From: Pseudomonadota bacterium
GTDB taxonomy: Bacteria; Pseudomonadota; Gammaproteobacteria; Burkholderiales; Ferrovaceae
Assembly: GCA_021828575.1 (NCBI GenBank)
Contig: JAJZEL010000198.1
Span: 1 to 25,180, forward strand
Reading direction: 5' to 3'
DNA: 25,180 bases
Part shown: positions 17,434 to 23,741 of the stretch, one piece after another
Layout: each line of letters starts with the position of its first letter
Numbering within the stretch: the first letter of the stretch is position 1
The notes under the pieces: model-generated
Told to the model about the DNA's origin: nothing
The model's database searches: none
The model's input: the letters and a program-made list of their open reading frames with translations, nothing else
Made by a program: the position numbers and the translations under genes

Positions 17434-18518
17434 ATCAGTTCTTCCTCACCCACATAACCCAGTGTTTCCCCCATGGATTCCGTAGGCATGCGCAGGATCT
17501 TCCCAGTCTCTCCTGCATCGTAATTAATCAGCCCCCGACCCACTTCATGCCCATCACCATCCAGACAACTGACCAGTTCTCCCCGGTCAAACTGTCCTGT
17601 CAAAGCCATCACCCCGATCGGCAAAAGACTTTTTCCTGCTCTTAACGCCCTGACGGCACCCTCGTCAAGAGTGAGCTGTCCTTTTACCTGCAGATGGTCT
17701 GCCAACCACTGTTTGCGAGCGGTCAGCGTCGCTGTGGCCGCAGTCAACTGAGTACCAATGGGCTCGCCCGCAGCCAGGCGTAGCAGGAGATCAGGCTCAC
17801 GACCAGAAGCAATGATGGTGTGCGCTCCGCTTCTGGCCGCCCTCTTGGCAGCCGTCACTTTGGTCAGCATGCCACCTCGCCCCAGGGTACCCGCTCCACC
17901 GGCCATTGCCTCCAGTTCGGGAGATCCGGCGCGGGCTTCGCGCACCAGGGTAGCCTGCGTGTCTCGACGCGGATCAGCGGTATAAAGCCCCGTCTGATCC
18001 GTCAGAATAATGAGGCCATCGGCTTCCACCAGATTGGTTACCAAAGCACCCAACGTATCATTGTCACCCAGGCGAATTTCGTCGGTGGCCACTGTGTCAT
18101 TTTCATTGATGATGGGCACCACACCCCACTCCAGCAAGGTGGTAAGCGTGGAACGCGCATTGAGATAACGCTTGCGGGATGCCATGTCTTCATGAGTGAG
18201 AAGAATCTGGGCCGTATGCACGGAATGAACGGCAAAACAGGATTCCCAAACCTGCACCAGTCCCATCTGACCCACTGCCGCAGCTGCCTGAAGCTGGTGA
18301 AGTGCACCGGGGCGGCTGGCCAGCCCCAATCTCTGCATGCCTTCGGCCACTGCACCAGAAGAGACCAGAACCACCTGCTTACCCTGGTTACGCAGAGACA
18401 CAATCTGGGATACCCAGCCGGTTATGGCTTGACGGTCCAATCCCTTGCCGTCGTTGGTCAGCAAGCTGCTGCCTATTTTCACCACCAGACGACGGGCTGT
18501 TTCCACAAACGACTTCAT
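17403..18518 (-). CDS. proB: Glutamate 5-kinase with PUA domain
   Basis: 371 residues (E. coli 367). Phosphorylates glutamate in the first step of proline synthesis. The kinase domain begins VVKIGSSLLTNDG (12-24) and carries VSSGAVAEGMQRLG, NENDTVATDEIRLGDNDTLGA and the GGAGTLGRGGMLTKVTAAKRA nucleotide region. A C-terminal PUA domain (about 277-365) is present. The ATG start overlaps the obgE stop as ATGA, with AGGAG eight bases upstream inside obgE, so translation is probably coupled. proA is not in the window. The 3' end overlaps the PA-domain lipoprotein gene by 31 bases on the opposite strand. Confidence 0.96.
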   Translation of the reverse strand: MKSFVETARRLVVKIGSSLLTNDGKGLDRQAITGWVSQIVSLRNQGKQVVLVSSGAVAEGMQRLGLASRPGALHQLQAAAAVGQMGLVQVWESCFAVHSVHTAQILLTHEDMASRKRYLNARSTLTTLLEWGVVPIINENDTVATDEIRLGDNDTLGALVTNLVEADGLIILTDQTGLYTADPRRDTQATLVREARAGSPELEAMAGGAGTLGRGGMLTKVTAAKRAARSGAHTIIASGREPDLLLRLAAGEPIGTQLTAATATLTARKQWLADHLQVKGQLTLDEGAVRALRAGKSLLPIGVMALTGQFDRGELVSCLDGDGHEVGRGLINYDAGETGKILRMPTESMGETLGYVGEEELIHRDNLVTWD

Positions 18519-19564
18519 TCGGCCTGCTCCTCTTCGGAAGGTTCATCAGGAGCATTCGCGGCTTCCACGGCCTGCATCACGGCCAAGCATACTTCCCGGC
18601 ACCCCTGCCCTGTCAGGGCAGAAATCCCGAAAATGGGTACATGGGAACCTTGTGCCTGGGAAAACCTCGCTCGCAAGGCCAGTACGTCTTCTTCCGGAAG
18701 CAGGTCTGTTTTGTTCAGAAGTATCCAGCGAGGTTTCAGGTACAGGGACTCATCATACTTCTTCAGTTCCCGTTCCAGTGCCTGAGCCCTTTCCAGCACA
18801 TCCACATCCTGTTCCAGGGATGCACAATCAATGATGTGCAGTAACAGACGGGTACGCGCCAAATGCCGCAAAAACTGGTGCCCCAGTCCTGCCCCTTCAG
18901 CTGCCCCTTCAATCAACCCGGGAATATCGGCAATCACGAAACTGCGTGCTGCATCCACACGCACTACCCCGAGATTGGGATGGAGGGTCGTGAACGGATA
19001 GTCTGCCACCTTGGGTTTGGCGGAAGACACGGCCCGGATGAAACTCGATTTTCCGGCGTTGGGGTAGCCCAGCAAGCCCACATCTGCCAACACCTTGAGT
19101 TCCAGATGGAGTTCTCGGGATTCGCCGGATTCCCCCTTGGTAAACTGTCTGGGTGCCCGATTGACGCTAGACTTGAAATGAAGGTTACCCAACCCACCCT
19201 GGCCTCCGCGAGCAAGCAGCATTCTTTGCTGGTGGCGGGTCAGATCACCCAGCAATTCCCCGTTTTCCACATCACGAATGACAGTGCCCACGGGAACTCG
19301 CAGAATGATGTCATCAGCACCACGCCCATTACAGTCGGAACCACGGCCAGGTTGTCCGTTTTTGGCCCGATGGATACGGGCGTAGCGATAATCCACCAGT
19401 GTGTTGATGTTTCGGTCGGCTTCGGCCCATATACTCCCACCACGACCTCCATCACCCCCATCGGGGCCACCCTTCGGAATATATTTTTCGCGCCGGAAAC
19501 TGGCAGAACCATCCCCGCCCTTGCCGGCATGCACCTGAATTGTGGCTTCGTCAATGAATTTCAC
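18515..19564 (-). CDS. obgE: Obg/CgtA GTPase
   Basis: 349 residues. The glycine-rich Obg domain occupies 1-158 and the GTPase domain follows: P-loop GYPNAGKSS (166-174), switch region FTTLHPNLGVV, D213-I-P-G216, N284-K-T-D and S315-A-L. The tail is short and acidic (EPSEEEQAE). The protein acts in late 50S ribosome assembly and stress control. The GTG start fits the universal MKFIDEA beginning, but no proper ribosome site precedes it: the rpmA terminator ends four bases upstream. proB is coupled downstream by a four-base overlap. Confidence 0.96.
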   Translation of the reverse strand: MKFIDEATIQVHAGKGGDGSASFRREKYIPKGGPDGGDGGRGGSIWAEADRNINTLVDYRYARIHRAKNGQPGRGSDCNGRGADDIILRVPVGTVIRDVENGELLGDLTRHQQRMLLARGGQGGLGNLHFKSSVNRAPRQFTKGESGESRELHLELKVLADVGLLGYPNAGKSSFIRAVSSAKPKVADYPFTTLHPNLGVVRVDAARSFVIADIPGLIEGAAEGAGLGHQFLRHLARTRLLLHIIDCASLEQDVDVLERAQALERELKKYDESLYLKPRWILLNKTDLLPEEDVLALRARFSQAQGSHVPIFGISALTGQGCREVCLAVMQAVEAANAPDEPSEEEQAE

Positions 19565-19567
19565 AAT

Positions 19568-19597
19568 AAAAAAAGCCCTATCCTTCGATAGGGCTTT
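19568..19597 (-). terminator. Intrinsic terminator between rpmA and obgE
   Basis: Minus strand AAAGCCCTATC (19597-19587), loop GAAG, then GATAGGGCTTT (19582-19572): a perfect 11-bp stem running into seven T (19574-19568). It begins 18 bases after the rpmA stop and ends four bases before the obgE GTG. The plus-strand side has no T tract, so it works in the minus direction only. Confidence 0.85.
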
Positions 19598-19614
19598 CCT
19601 TTAGCAAGGCGCCC

Positions 19615-19884
19615 TCAGGCAGCCTGAGTAACCGGTTCGATGGCCACGATCTTGTCGCCCAACGGCCCCTTGTTCCGAAAAGCGACGCGACCGTCCACCT
19701 TGGCAAACAGGGTGTGGTCCTTGCCCATGCCCACATTGGGTCCGGGATGAATGCGCGTGCCCCGTTGGCGGACAATGATGCTGCCAGCAGAAACCAGTTC
19801 TCCGCCGTAAGCCTTGATACCCAGACGTTTCGATTCCGAATCGCGCCCGTTGCGGGAACTCCCGCCTGCCTTTTTATGTGCCAT
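19615..19884 (-). CDS. rpmA: 50S ribosomal protein L27
   Basis: 89 residues with the conserved N-terminus MAHKKAGGSSRNGRDSESKR and GGELVSAGSIIVRQRGT. L27 lies at the peptidyl-transferase centre, where its N-terminus reaches the tRNA acceptor ends. No extra N-terminal extension requiring processing is seen. It starts eight bases after the rplU stop, with GGTGAGG as ribosome site, and is followed by an intrinsic terminator. Confidence 0.97.
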   Translation of the reverse strand: MAHKKAGGSSRNGRDSESKRLGIKAYGGELVSAGSIIVRQRGTRIHPGPNVGMGKDHTLFAKVDGRVAFRNKGPLGDKIVAIEPVTQAA

Positions 19885-19892
19885 GAGTCACC

Positions 19893-20207
19893 TCACCCTG
19901 CTGTAATGGTGTCAATCTGAATTTCGGTAAATCCTTGGCGATGCCCCTGGTGCTTCTGGTAATGCTTGCGGCGGCGCATCTTGAAAATCCTGACCTTGTC
20001 GTGCCGTCCATGGGACAGGACAGTCACCGTCACTGCAGCCCCCTGAACCAGGGGACGTCCCAAGGTCACGGAATCACCATCGGCCACCATAAGCACCTGA
20101 TCCAACTTCACCTGGCTGCCTACTTCTGCCGGCAACAGTTCCACCTTGAGTTTTTCTCCGGACTGCACGCGATACTGCTTGCCGCCCGTCTTGATTACAG
20201 CGTACAT
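19893..20207 (-). CDS. rplU: 50S ribosomal protein L21
   Basis: 104 residues, the usual length, beginning MYAVIKTGGKQYRVQSGEKL and containing the basic KMRRRKHYQKHQGHRQGF segment that contacts 23S rRNA. The frame extends upstream to 20264, but ATG 20207 is the true start because AGGAGG lies six bases before it and homologues begin at MYAV. It is the first gene of the rplU-rpmA transcript. Confidence 0.97.
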   Translation of the reverse strand: MYAVIKTGGKQYRVQSGEKLKVELLPAEVGSQVKLDQVLMVADGDSVTLGRPLVQGAAVTVTVLSHGRHDKVRIFKMRRRKHYQKHQGHRQGFTEIQIDTITAG

Positions 20208-20247
20208 GTGACGCCTCCTGCCTGAATTCTGTTCCAAAGAATTCTCG

Positions 20248-20277
20248 ATTCTACAATTTTTCAATGGGTCCTGTCAA
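20248..20277 (-). promoter_or_regulatory. rplU-rpmA promoter
   Basis: Minus strand TTGACA (20277-20272), 18 bases, TAGAAT (20253-20248). The -35 is perfect and the -10 matches 5 of 6. It lies about 40 bases upstream of the rplU start, as expected for a strongly expressed ribosomal protein operon. Confidence 0.78.
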
Positions 20278-20314
20278 AATCTATTCATGCCCCCTTTTGG
20301 TTGAACGTCTTTCG

Positions 20315-20344
20315 TTGACAGACCATGACCGCACTCCCTAACAT
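20315..20344 (+). promoter_or_regulatory. Probable ispB promoter
   Basis: TTGACA (20315-20320), 18 bases, TAACAT (20339-20344). The -35 is perfect and the -10 matches 4 of 6. It sits about 40 bases before the GTG start of ispB and is back-to-back with the rplU promoter, about 38 bases away. Confidence 0.5.
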
Positions 20345-20386
20345 CGGAACCTTGAACAACCCTCCAAAATTCGGGACAAACGGTTC

Positions 20387-21358
20387 GTGAGCTTTGAATC
20401 CATACGCCACCTGATTGAAAACGACTTGTCCGCTGTGGACCAAGTCATTCGGGAACAACTCCATTCGGATGTGGCGCTGGTGCGTCAGGTCTCCGAATAC
20501 ATCATTCATAGTGGCGGAAAACGCCTGAGGCCAGTCCTGACAGTGATGTCTGCCAAGGCCTTCGGGTATTCCGGCACCTATCACCATACTTTGGCGGCCG
20601 TAGTGGAATTCATCCATACAGCCACCCTGTTGCATGACGACGTGGTGGATCAATCGGAAATGCGACGAGGGCGCCAGACCGCCAACCAGCTCTTTGGCAA
20701 TGCGGCCAGCGTACTGGTGGGAGATTTCGTCTACTCCCGCTCCTTCCAGATGATGGTGTCCGTCAATCACATGGAAGTGATGCGGGTGCTGGCCGATGCC
20801 ACCAACACCATTGCTGAAGGTGAGGTTTTGCAATTGCTCAACTGCCACGATCCCGACATGGACGAGGCCCGCTATTATCAAGTCATCCGCTACAAGACTG
20901 CCCGCCTGTTCGAGGCTGCAGCCCGGTTGGGCGCCATTCTTGCTGAAACACCCCAAGCCGTGCAGGATGGCATGGCTGAGTTCGGTGCCCGCCTTGGCAC
21001 TGCATTCCAGATCATCGACGACGTGCTGGACTATTCCGGTCAATTGAATGAAACAGGCAAGAATGTGGGAGATGATCTGGCAGAAGGCAAGGCCACTCTG
21101 CCGCTGATCCACGCCATGGCGCATGCTGACGAAAAAGACCGTGTGCTGCTGCGCAAGGCGATTCTGGAGGGCGGTGGCGATGACCTGGAAAGCGTGGTAG
21201 ATATCATCCGGAGCAGTGGTGCACTTGAATACAGTCGACTTTGCGCCGAACGCGAATCCGAAAAAGCTTGCGACATCCTGAGGCGCATCGCCCCGCCATC
21301 CGAATTGCGCGATGCCTTGGAACAGTTGGCACATCTGGCCGTCCACCGGACCCAGTGA
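20387..21358 (+). CDS. ispB: Polyprenyl (octaprenyl) diphosphate synthase
   Basis: 323 residues, as in E. coli IspB. Extends prenyl diphosphates with isopentenyl diphosphate to make the ubiquinone side chain. Both aspartate-rich motifs are present: D84-D-V-V-D88 after LLH, and D211-D-V-L-D215 in QIIDDVLDYSG. GGKRLRP (43-49) and KTARLFEAA are also conserved. The start is GTG 20387, which gives the normal MSFESIRHLI beginning. The side-chain length cannot be read safely from sequence. Divergent from rplU-rpmA and followed after three bases by the amidotransferase gene. Confidence 0.94.
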   Translation: MSFESIRHLIENDLSAVDQVIREQLHSDVALVRQVSEYIIHSGGKRLRPVLTVMSAKAFGYSGTYHHTLAAVVEFIHTATLLHDDVVDQSEMRRGRQTANQLFGNAASVLVGDFVYSRSFQMMVSVNHMEVMRVLADATNTIAEGEVLQLLNCHDPDMDEARYYQVIRYKTARLFEAAARLGAILAETPQAVQDGMAEFGARLGTAFQIIDDVLDYSGQLNETGKNVGDDLAEGKATLPLIHAMAHADEKDRVLLRKAILEGGGDDLESVVDIIRSSGALEYSRLCAERESEKACDILRRIAPPSELRDALEQLAHLAVHRTQ

Positions 21359-21361
21359 ACC

Positions 21362-22069
21362 ATGAAACGACCGGTGGTCATTTTCAGGCATTACTTCTCC
21401 GAAGGCCCCGGCTTTCTGGGAGAGTACCTGACGAAGCAACAGATACCCTGGACCCTGATTCCACTGGATGAAGGTGCCGCAGTGCCCAACGACCCGAATC
21501 TGTTTTCCGGACTGGTCTTCATGGGAGGCCCCATGAGCGTGAATGATGACCTGCCCTGGATTCCTCCCGCTCTGACCCTCATCCGCGAAGCAGTACGCCA
21601 CCATGTGCCCGTACTGGGCCATTGCCTGGGTTCTCAACTCATGAGTCGTGCCCTGGGAGGAACTGTATCCCGAAACCCCCAAAAGGAGATTGGCTGGGGG
21701 CCTGTATTCCTGACCGCCCACGAAGTCGCCCATCGCTGGTTCGGCCCCCGCCCCTCCTTCCAAGCTTTTCACTGGCATGGAGATACCTGGAGCTTGCCCA
21801 AGAATGCCATTCTGTTAGCCAAAAGCCCGCTATGCCCGCATCAGGCCTTTGCCATTGGGCCACATCTTGGGATGCAGTTTCATATCGAGATGACCGAAAA
21901 CCTGATCCATACCTGGTGCGAAAATGGCAAAAACGAAATTGCTGCCAGCCCCGGAGAGGGTGTTCAGCCTGCCGAAATCATCCTGAGGCAGACACCGCTC
22001 CATCTGCCCGAGCTGAGACAATCAGCTCATCATGTCTACGGTCAGTGGACCAGCGGCCTACGTTCCTGA
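21362..22069 (+). CDS. Free-standing class I glutamine amidotransferase-like protein
   Basis: 235 residues. A GMP-synthase-type GATase1 fold: GLVFMGGPMSVND, the nucleophile elbow GHCLGSQLM with C88, and QFHIEMTE with H174 and E176, so the Cys-His-Glu triad is complete. Free-standing members hydrolyse gamma-glutamyl bonds in varied settings (for example gamma-glutamyl-polyamine breakdown), but nothing here identifies the substrate, and no synthetase partner is adjacent. It starts three bases after ispB and is probably co-transcribed with it. The tRNA-Pro gene follows 35 bases after the stop. Confidence 0.87.
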   Translation: MKRPVVIFRHYFSEGPGFLGEYLTKQQIPWTLIPLDEGAAVPNDPNLFSGLVFMGGPMSVNDDLPWIPPALTLIREAVRHHVPVLGHCLGSQLMSRALGGTVSRNPQKEIGWGPVFLTAHEVAHRWFGPRPSFQAFHWHGDTWSLPKNAILLAKSPLCPHQAFAIGPHLGMQFHIEMTENLIHTWCENGKNEIAASPGEGVQPAEIILRQTPLHLPELRQSAHHVYGQWTSGLRS

Positions 22070-22091
22070 ATCTTCCTGCTTGAGGTAGAAT
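22063..22091 (+). promoter_or_regulatory. Possible tRNA-Pro promoter
   Basis: TAGAAT (22086-22091) lies 13 bases before the mature tRNA, and a poor -35 (TTCCTG, 22063-22068) is 17 bases upstream. The -10 is convincing and the -35 is not. Confidence 0.4.
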
Positions 22092-22104
22092 CCAGTGTTC
22101 ACGT

Positions 22105-22182
<78 letters not shown>

Positions 22183-22210
22183 TGGATATAGGGTCCGCTC
22201 CGGAGACAGT

Positions 22211-22236
22211 ACGGGGTTCTACGCCATAAACCCCGT
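22211..22236. repeat. Stem-loop spanning the cheB stop codon
   Basis: ACGGGGTT (22211-22218) pairs with AACCCCGT (22229-22236) over a 10-base loop that contains the cheB stop. No T tract follows on either strand, so it is not a standard terminator, although it lies between two convergent units (tRNA-Pro and cheB). Confidence 0.45.
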
Positions 22237-22800
22237 GATTTCAAAGGGAATTTGATCCAAGGAAACCACCCGGTCAATGGCCCCAAGCCTTATGGCCTCC
22301 CGTGACATCCCAAACACCACGCAGCTCTGTTCATCCTGAGCGATGGTTCTAGCTCCTGCCTCCTGCATTTCCTTTATCCCTCTCGCACCGTCATTACCCA
22401 TTCCCGTCATGATGATTCCCAGGGCATTTTTCCCAGCACACTTTGCAACCGAGTTGAATAGCACATCCACTGAGGGGCGATGCCGATTCACCAAAGGGCC
22501 CTCAATGACCTCGGCATGGTAATGAACTCCGTTTCGCTTGACCATCAAGTGCTTGCCACCAGGTGCAATCAAGGCCAAGCCTGGCCTGAGGCGATCATCA
22601 GTCTTGGCCAACCGCACTTCAATATGGCAAATGGCATTGAGACGCGCTGCGAAGGCTGTCGTAAACTTCTCCGGCATGTGCTGGACAATGGCAATGCTTG
22701 GGCATACCGTAGGCAGGGATGACAAAACTTTTTCAAGAGCTTGGGGGCCCCCTGTGGAAACTCCGATAGCCACTATACGTTCCATCATCCAGGGAAACAC
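22219..22800 (-). CDS. cheB: CheB-type protein-glutamate methylesterase lacking a receiver domain
   Basis: 193 residues, covering only the catalytic half of CheB. The Ser-His-Asp triad is S15 in GVSTGGPQAL, H41 in VQHMPEKF and D137 in GMGNDGARG. The family removes methyl groups from, and deamidates, chemoreceptor glutamates. The response-regulator domain that normally blocks and then activates the enzyme is missing, and the 13 bases between cheR and this gene leave no room for it. Either GTG 22800 or ATG 22788/22785 could be the start; none has a good ribosome site, so translation may depend on cheR. Confidence 0.9.
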   Translation of the reverse strand: MFPWMMERIVAIGVSTGGPQALEKVLSSLPTVCPSIAIVQHMPEKFTTAFAARLNAICHIEVRLAKTDDRLRPGLALIAPGGKHLMVKRNGVHYHAEVIEGPLVNRHRPSVDVLFNSVAKCAGKNALGIIMTGMGNDGARGIKEMQEAGARTIAQDEQSCVVFGMSREAIRLGAIDRVVSLDQIPFEITGFMA

Positions 22801-22813
22801 AATGGAAGAGTTT

Positions 22814-23620
22814 TCATGGTTTCTGGTAAATGGATGGCGTAATGACTTTCAGCGTATCGGTCACGCCGTTCAAACTTTCAGAATGGCTAACCAGAAGATA
22901 GCCTTTGCTCCCGAGATGCGGCAAAAGGCGGGAAATGACCTGCCGTTTGGTTTCCATATCAAAGTAGATCATGACGTTGCGGAGAAATATGACATCAAAC
23001 TCTCCTAACCTTGGAAGGTTTTTATTCAGATTAATCTGAACAAACCTGATCCGATCTCCAAGTTTACGTTGCACAAGAAATGTACCTTCCTGAGCCCCGG
23101 TTCCATTGAGGCAATAAGAAGTGAAGTATGCAGACGGGATTTTTTCTGTGCGCACCAATGCGTAGTGCCCTGTCCTGGCACGTTCGAGCATTCGGGTACT
23201 CAAATCCGACGCCACGATTTCCCAGGGCTGTTCACCCAACTTGTCCGCCAAAACCATGGCGATGCTGTAGGGTTCTTCTCCACTGGAACATGCTGCACTC
23301 CATACCCGGAACGCTCCCCCGTGTCTTCGTTCAGGAAGGATGTGCTGGGCCAGAAAATCGAAATGCCTGGGCTCGCGAAAAAAATAAGTTTCGTTGGTGG
23401 TTAGCAGTTCCACCGCCATGCGTAATTCGTCTTGACCCGAATCGCTGGTCAGAAACTGATAATACTCATCGAAGGATTTGAAATTTCCATGGTTCAACCG
23501 CTTGCGCAATCGCCCCACCAGAAGCGGTTTTTTTGCTGACGAGAGGTTGATACCAGCGATCCGATGCAATAACTGCTGGTATTTACCAAACTCCTGATCC
23601 GTGATGGCGGTGTACTCCAC
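22814..23620 (-). CDS. cheR: CheR-type chemotaxis protein methyltransferase
   Basis: 268 residues (typical CheR 270-290). The N-terminal helical domain (1-80: DQEFGKYQQLLHRIAGINLS, KPLLVGRLRKRLN) binds receptor and the following Rossmann domain binds S-adenosylmethionine (FRVWSAACSSGEEPYSIAM, FDVIFLRNVMIYFD). It methylates receptor glutamates, opposing CheB. The open frame extends to 23791, inside ilvD, but I chose GTG 23620 because AGAGGG lies eight bases upstream and the added residues (Pro/Ser/Arg-rich) do not resemble CheR. It is followed by cheB after 13 bases and preceded by ilvD, an unusual neighbour; no other che gene is seen. Confidence 0.91.
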   Translation of the reverse strand: MEYTAITDQEFGKYQQLLHRIAGINLSSAKKPLLVGRLRKRLNHGNFKSFDEYYQFLTSDSGQDELRMAVELLTTNETYFFREPRHFDFLAQHILPERRHGGAFRVWSAACSSGEEPYSIAMVLADKLGEQPWEIVASDLSTRMLERARTGHYALVRTEKIPSAYFTSYCLNGTGAQEGTFLVQRKLGDRIRFVQINLNKNLPRLGEFDVIFLRNVMIYFDMETKRQVISRLLPHLGSKGYLLVSHSESLNGVTDTLKVITPSIYQKP

Positions 23621-23651
23621 GGGCAATTCCCTCTTGTTCAGCCCAACCGGC

Positions 23652-23678
23652 CCAGGCCCTCCCTTTGGGGATGCCTGG
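23652..23678 (-). repeat. Hairpin between ilvD and cheR
   Basis: Minus strand CCAGGC and GCCTGG (6 bp) enclose a further TCCC/GGGA pairing and a CAAA loop. It lies about 30 bases before the cheR GTG, with no T tract after it. It could slow or partly end transcription leaving ilvD, or affect the cheR leader. Confidence 0.4.
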
Positions 23679-23741
23679 ACTCGGACAGGCGAGGAACGCT
23701 TACTTTTCGCCCATGAAACGGGGACGAAAACATTACTGCCT

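Noticed and set aside
17820..18785. 321-codon plus-strand frame opposite proB and obgE
   Set aside because: Both minus-strand genes are fully recognisable; the plus frame has no domain, ribosome site or plausible composition.
18863..19591. 242-codon plus-strand frame opposite obgE
   Set aside because: Shadow of the Obg-domain and GTPase coding sequence.
20285..21778. 497-codon open frame on the minus strand
   Set aside because: It is antisense to ispB and the amidotransferase, whose catalytic motifs are certain. The translated residues are His/Gly/Gln-rich and match no domain, as expected from a shadow frame.
23646..23735. 31-codon frame between ilvD and cheR (starting ATG near 23731, minus strand)
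   Set aside because: It has no convincing ribosome site, no recognised motif, and is short enough to arise by chance.
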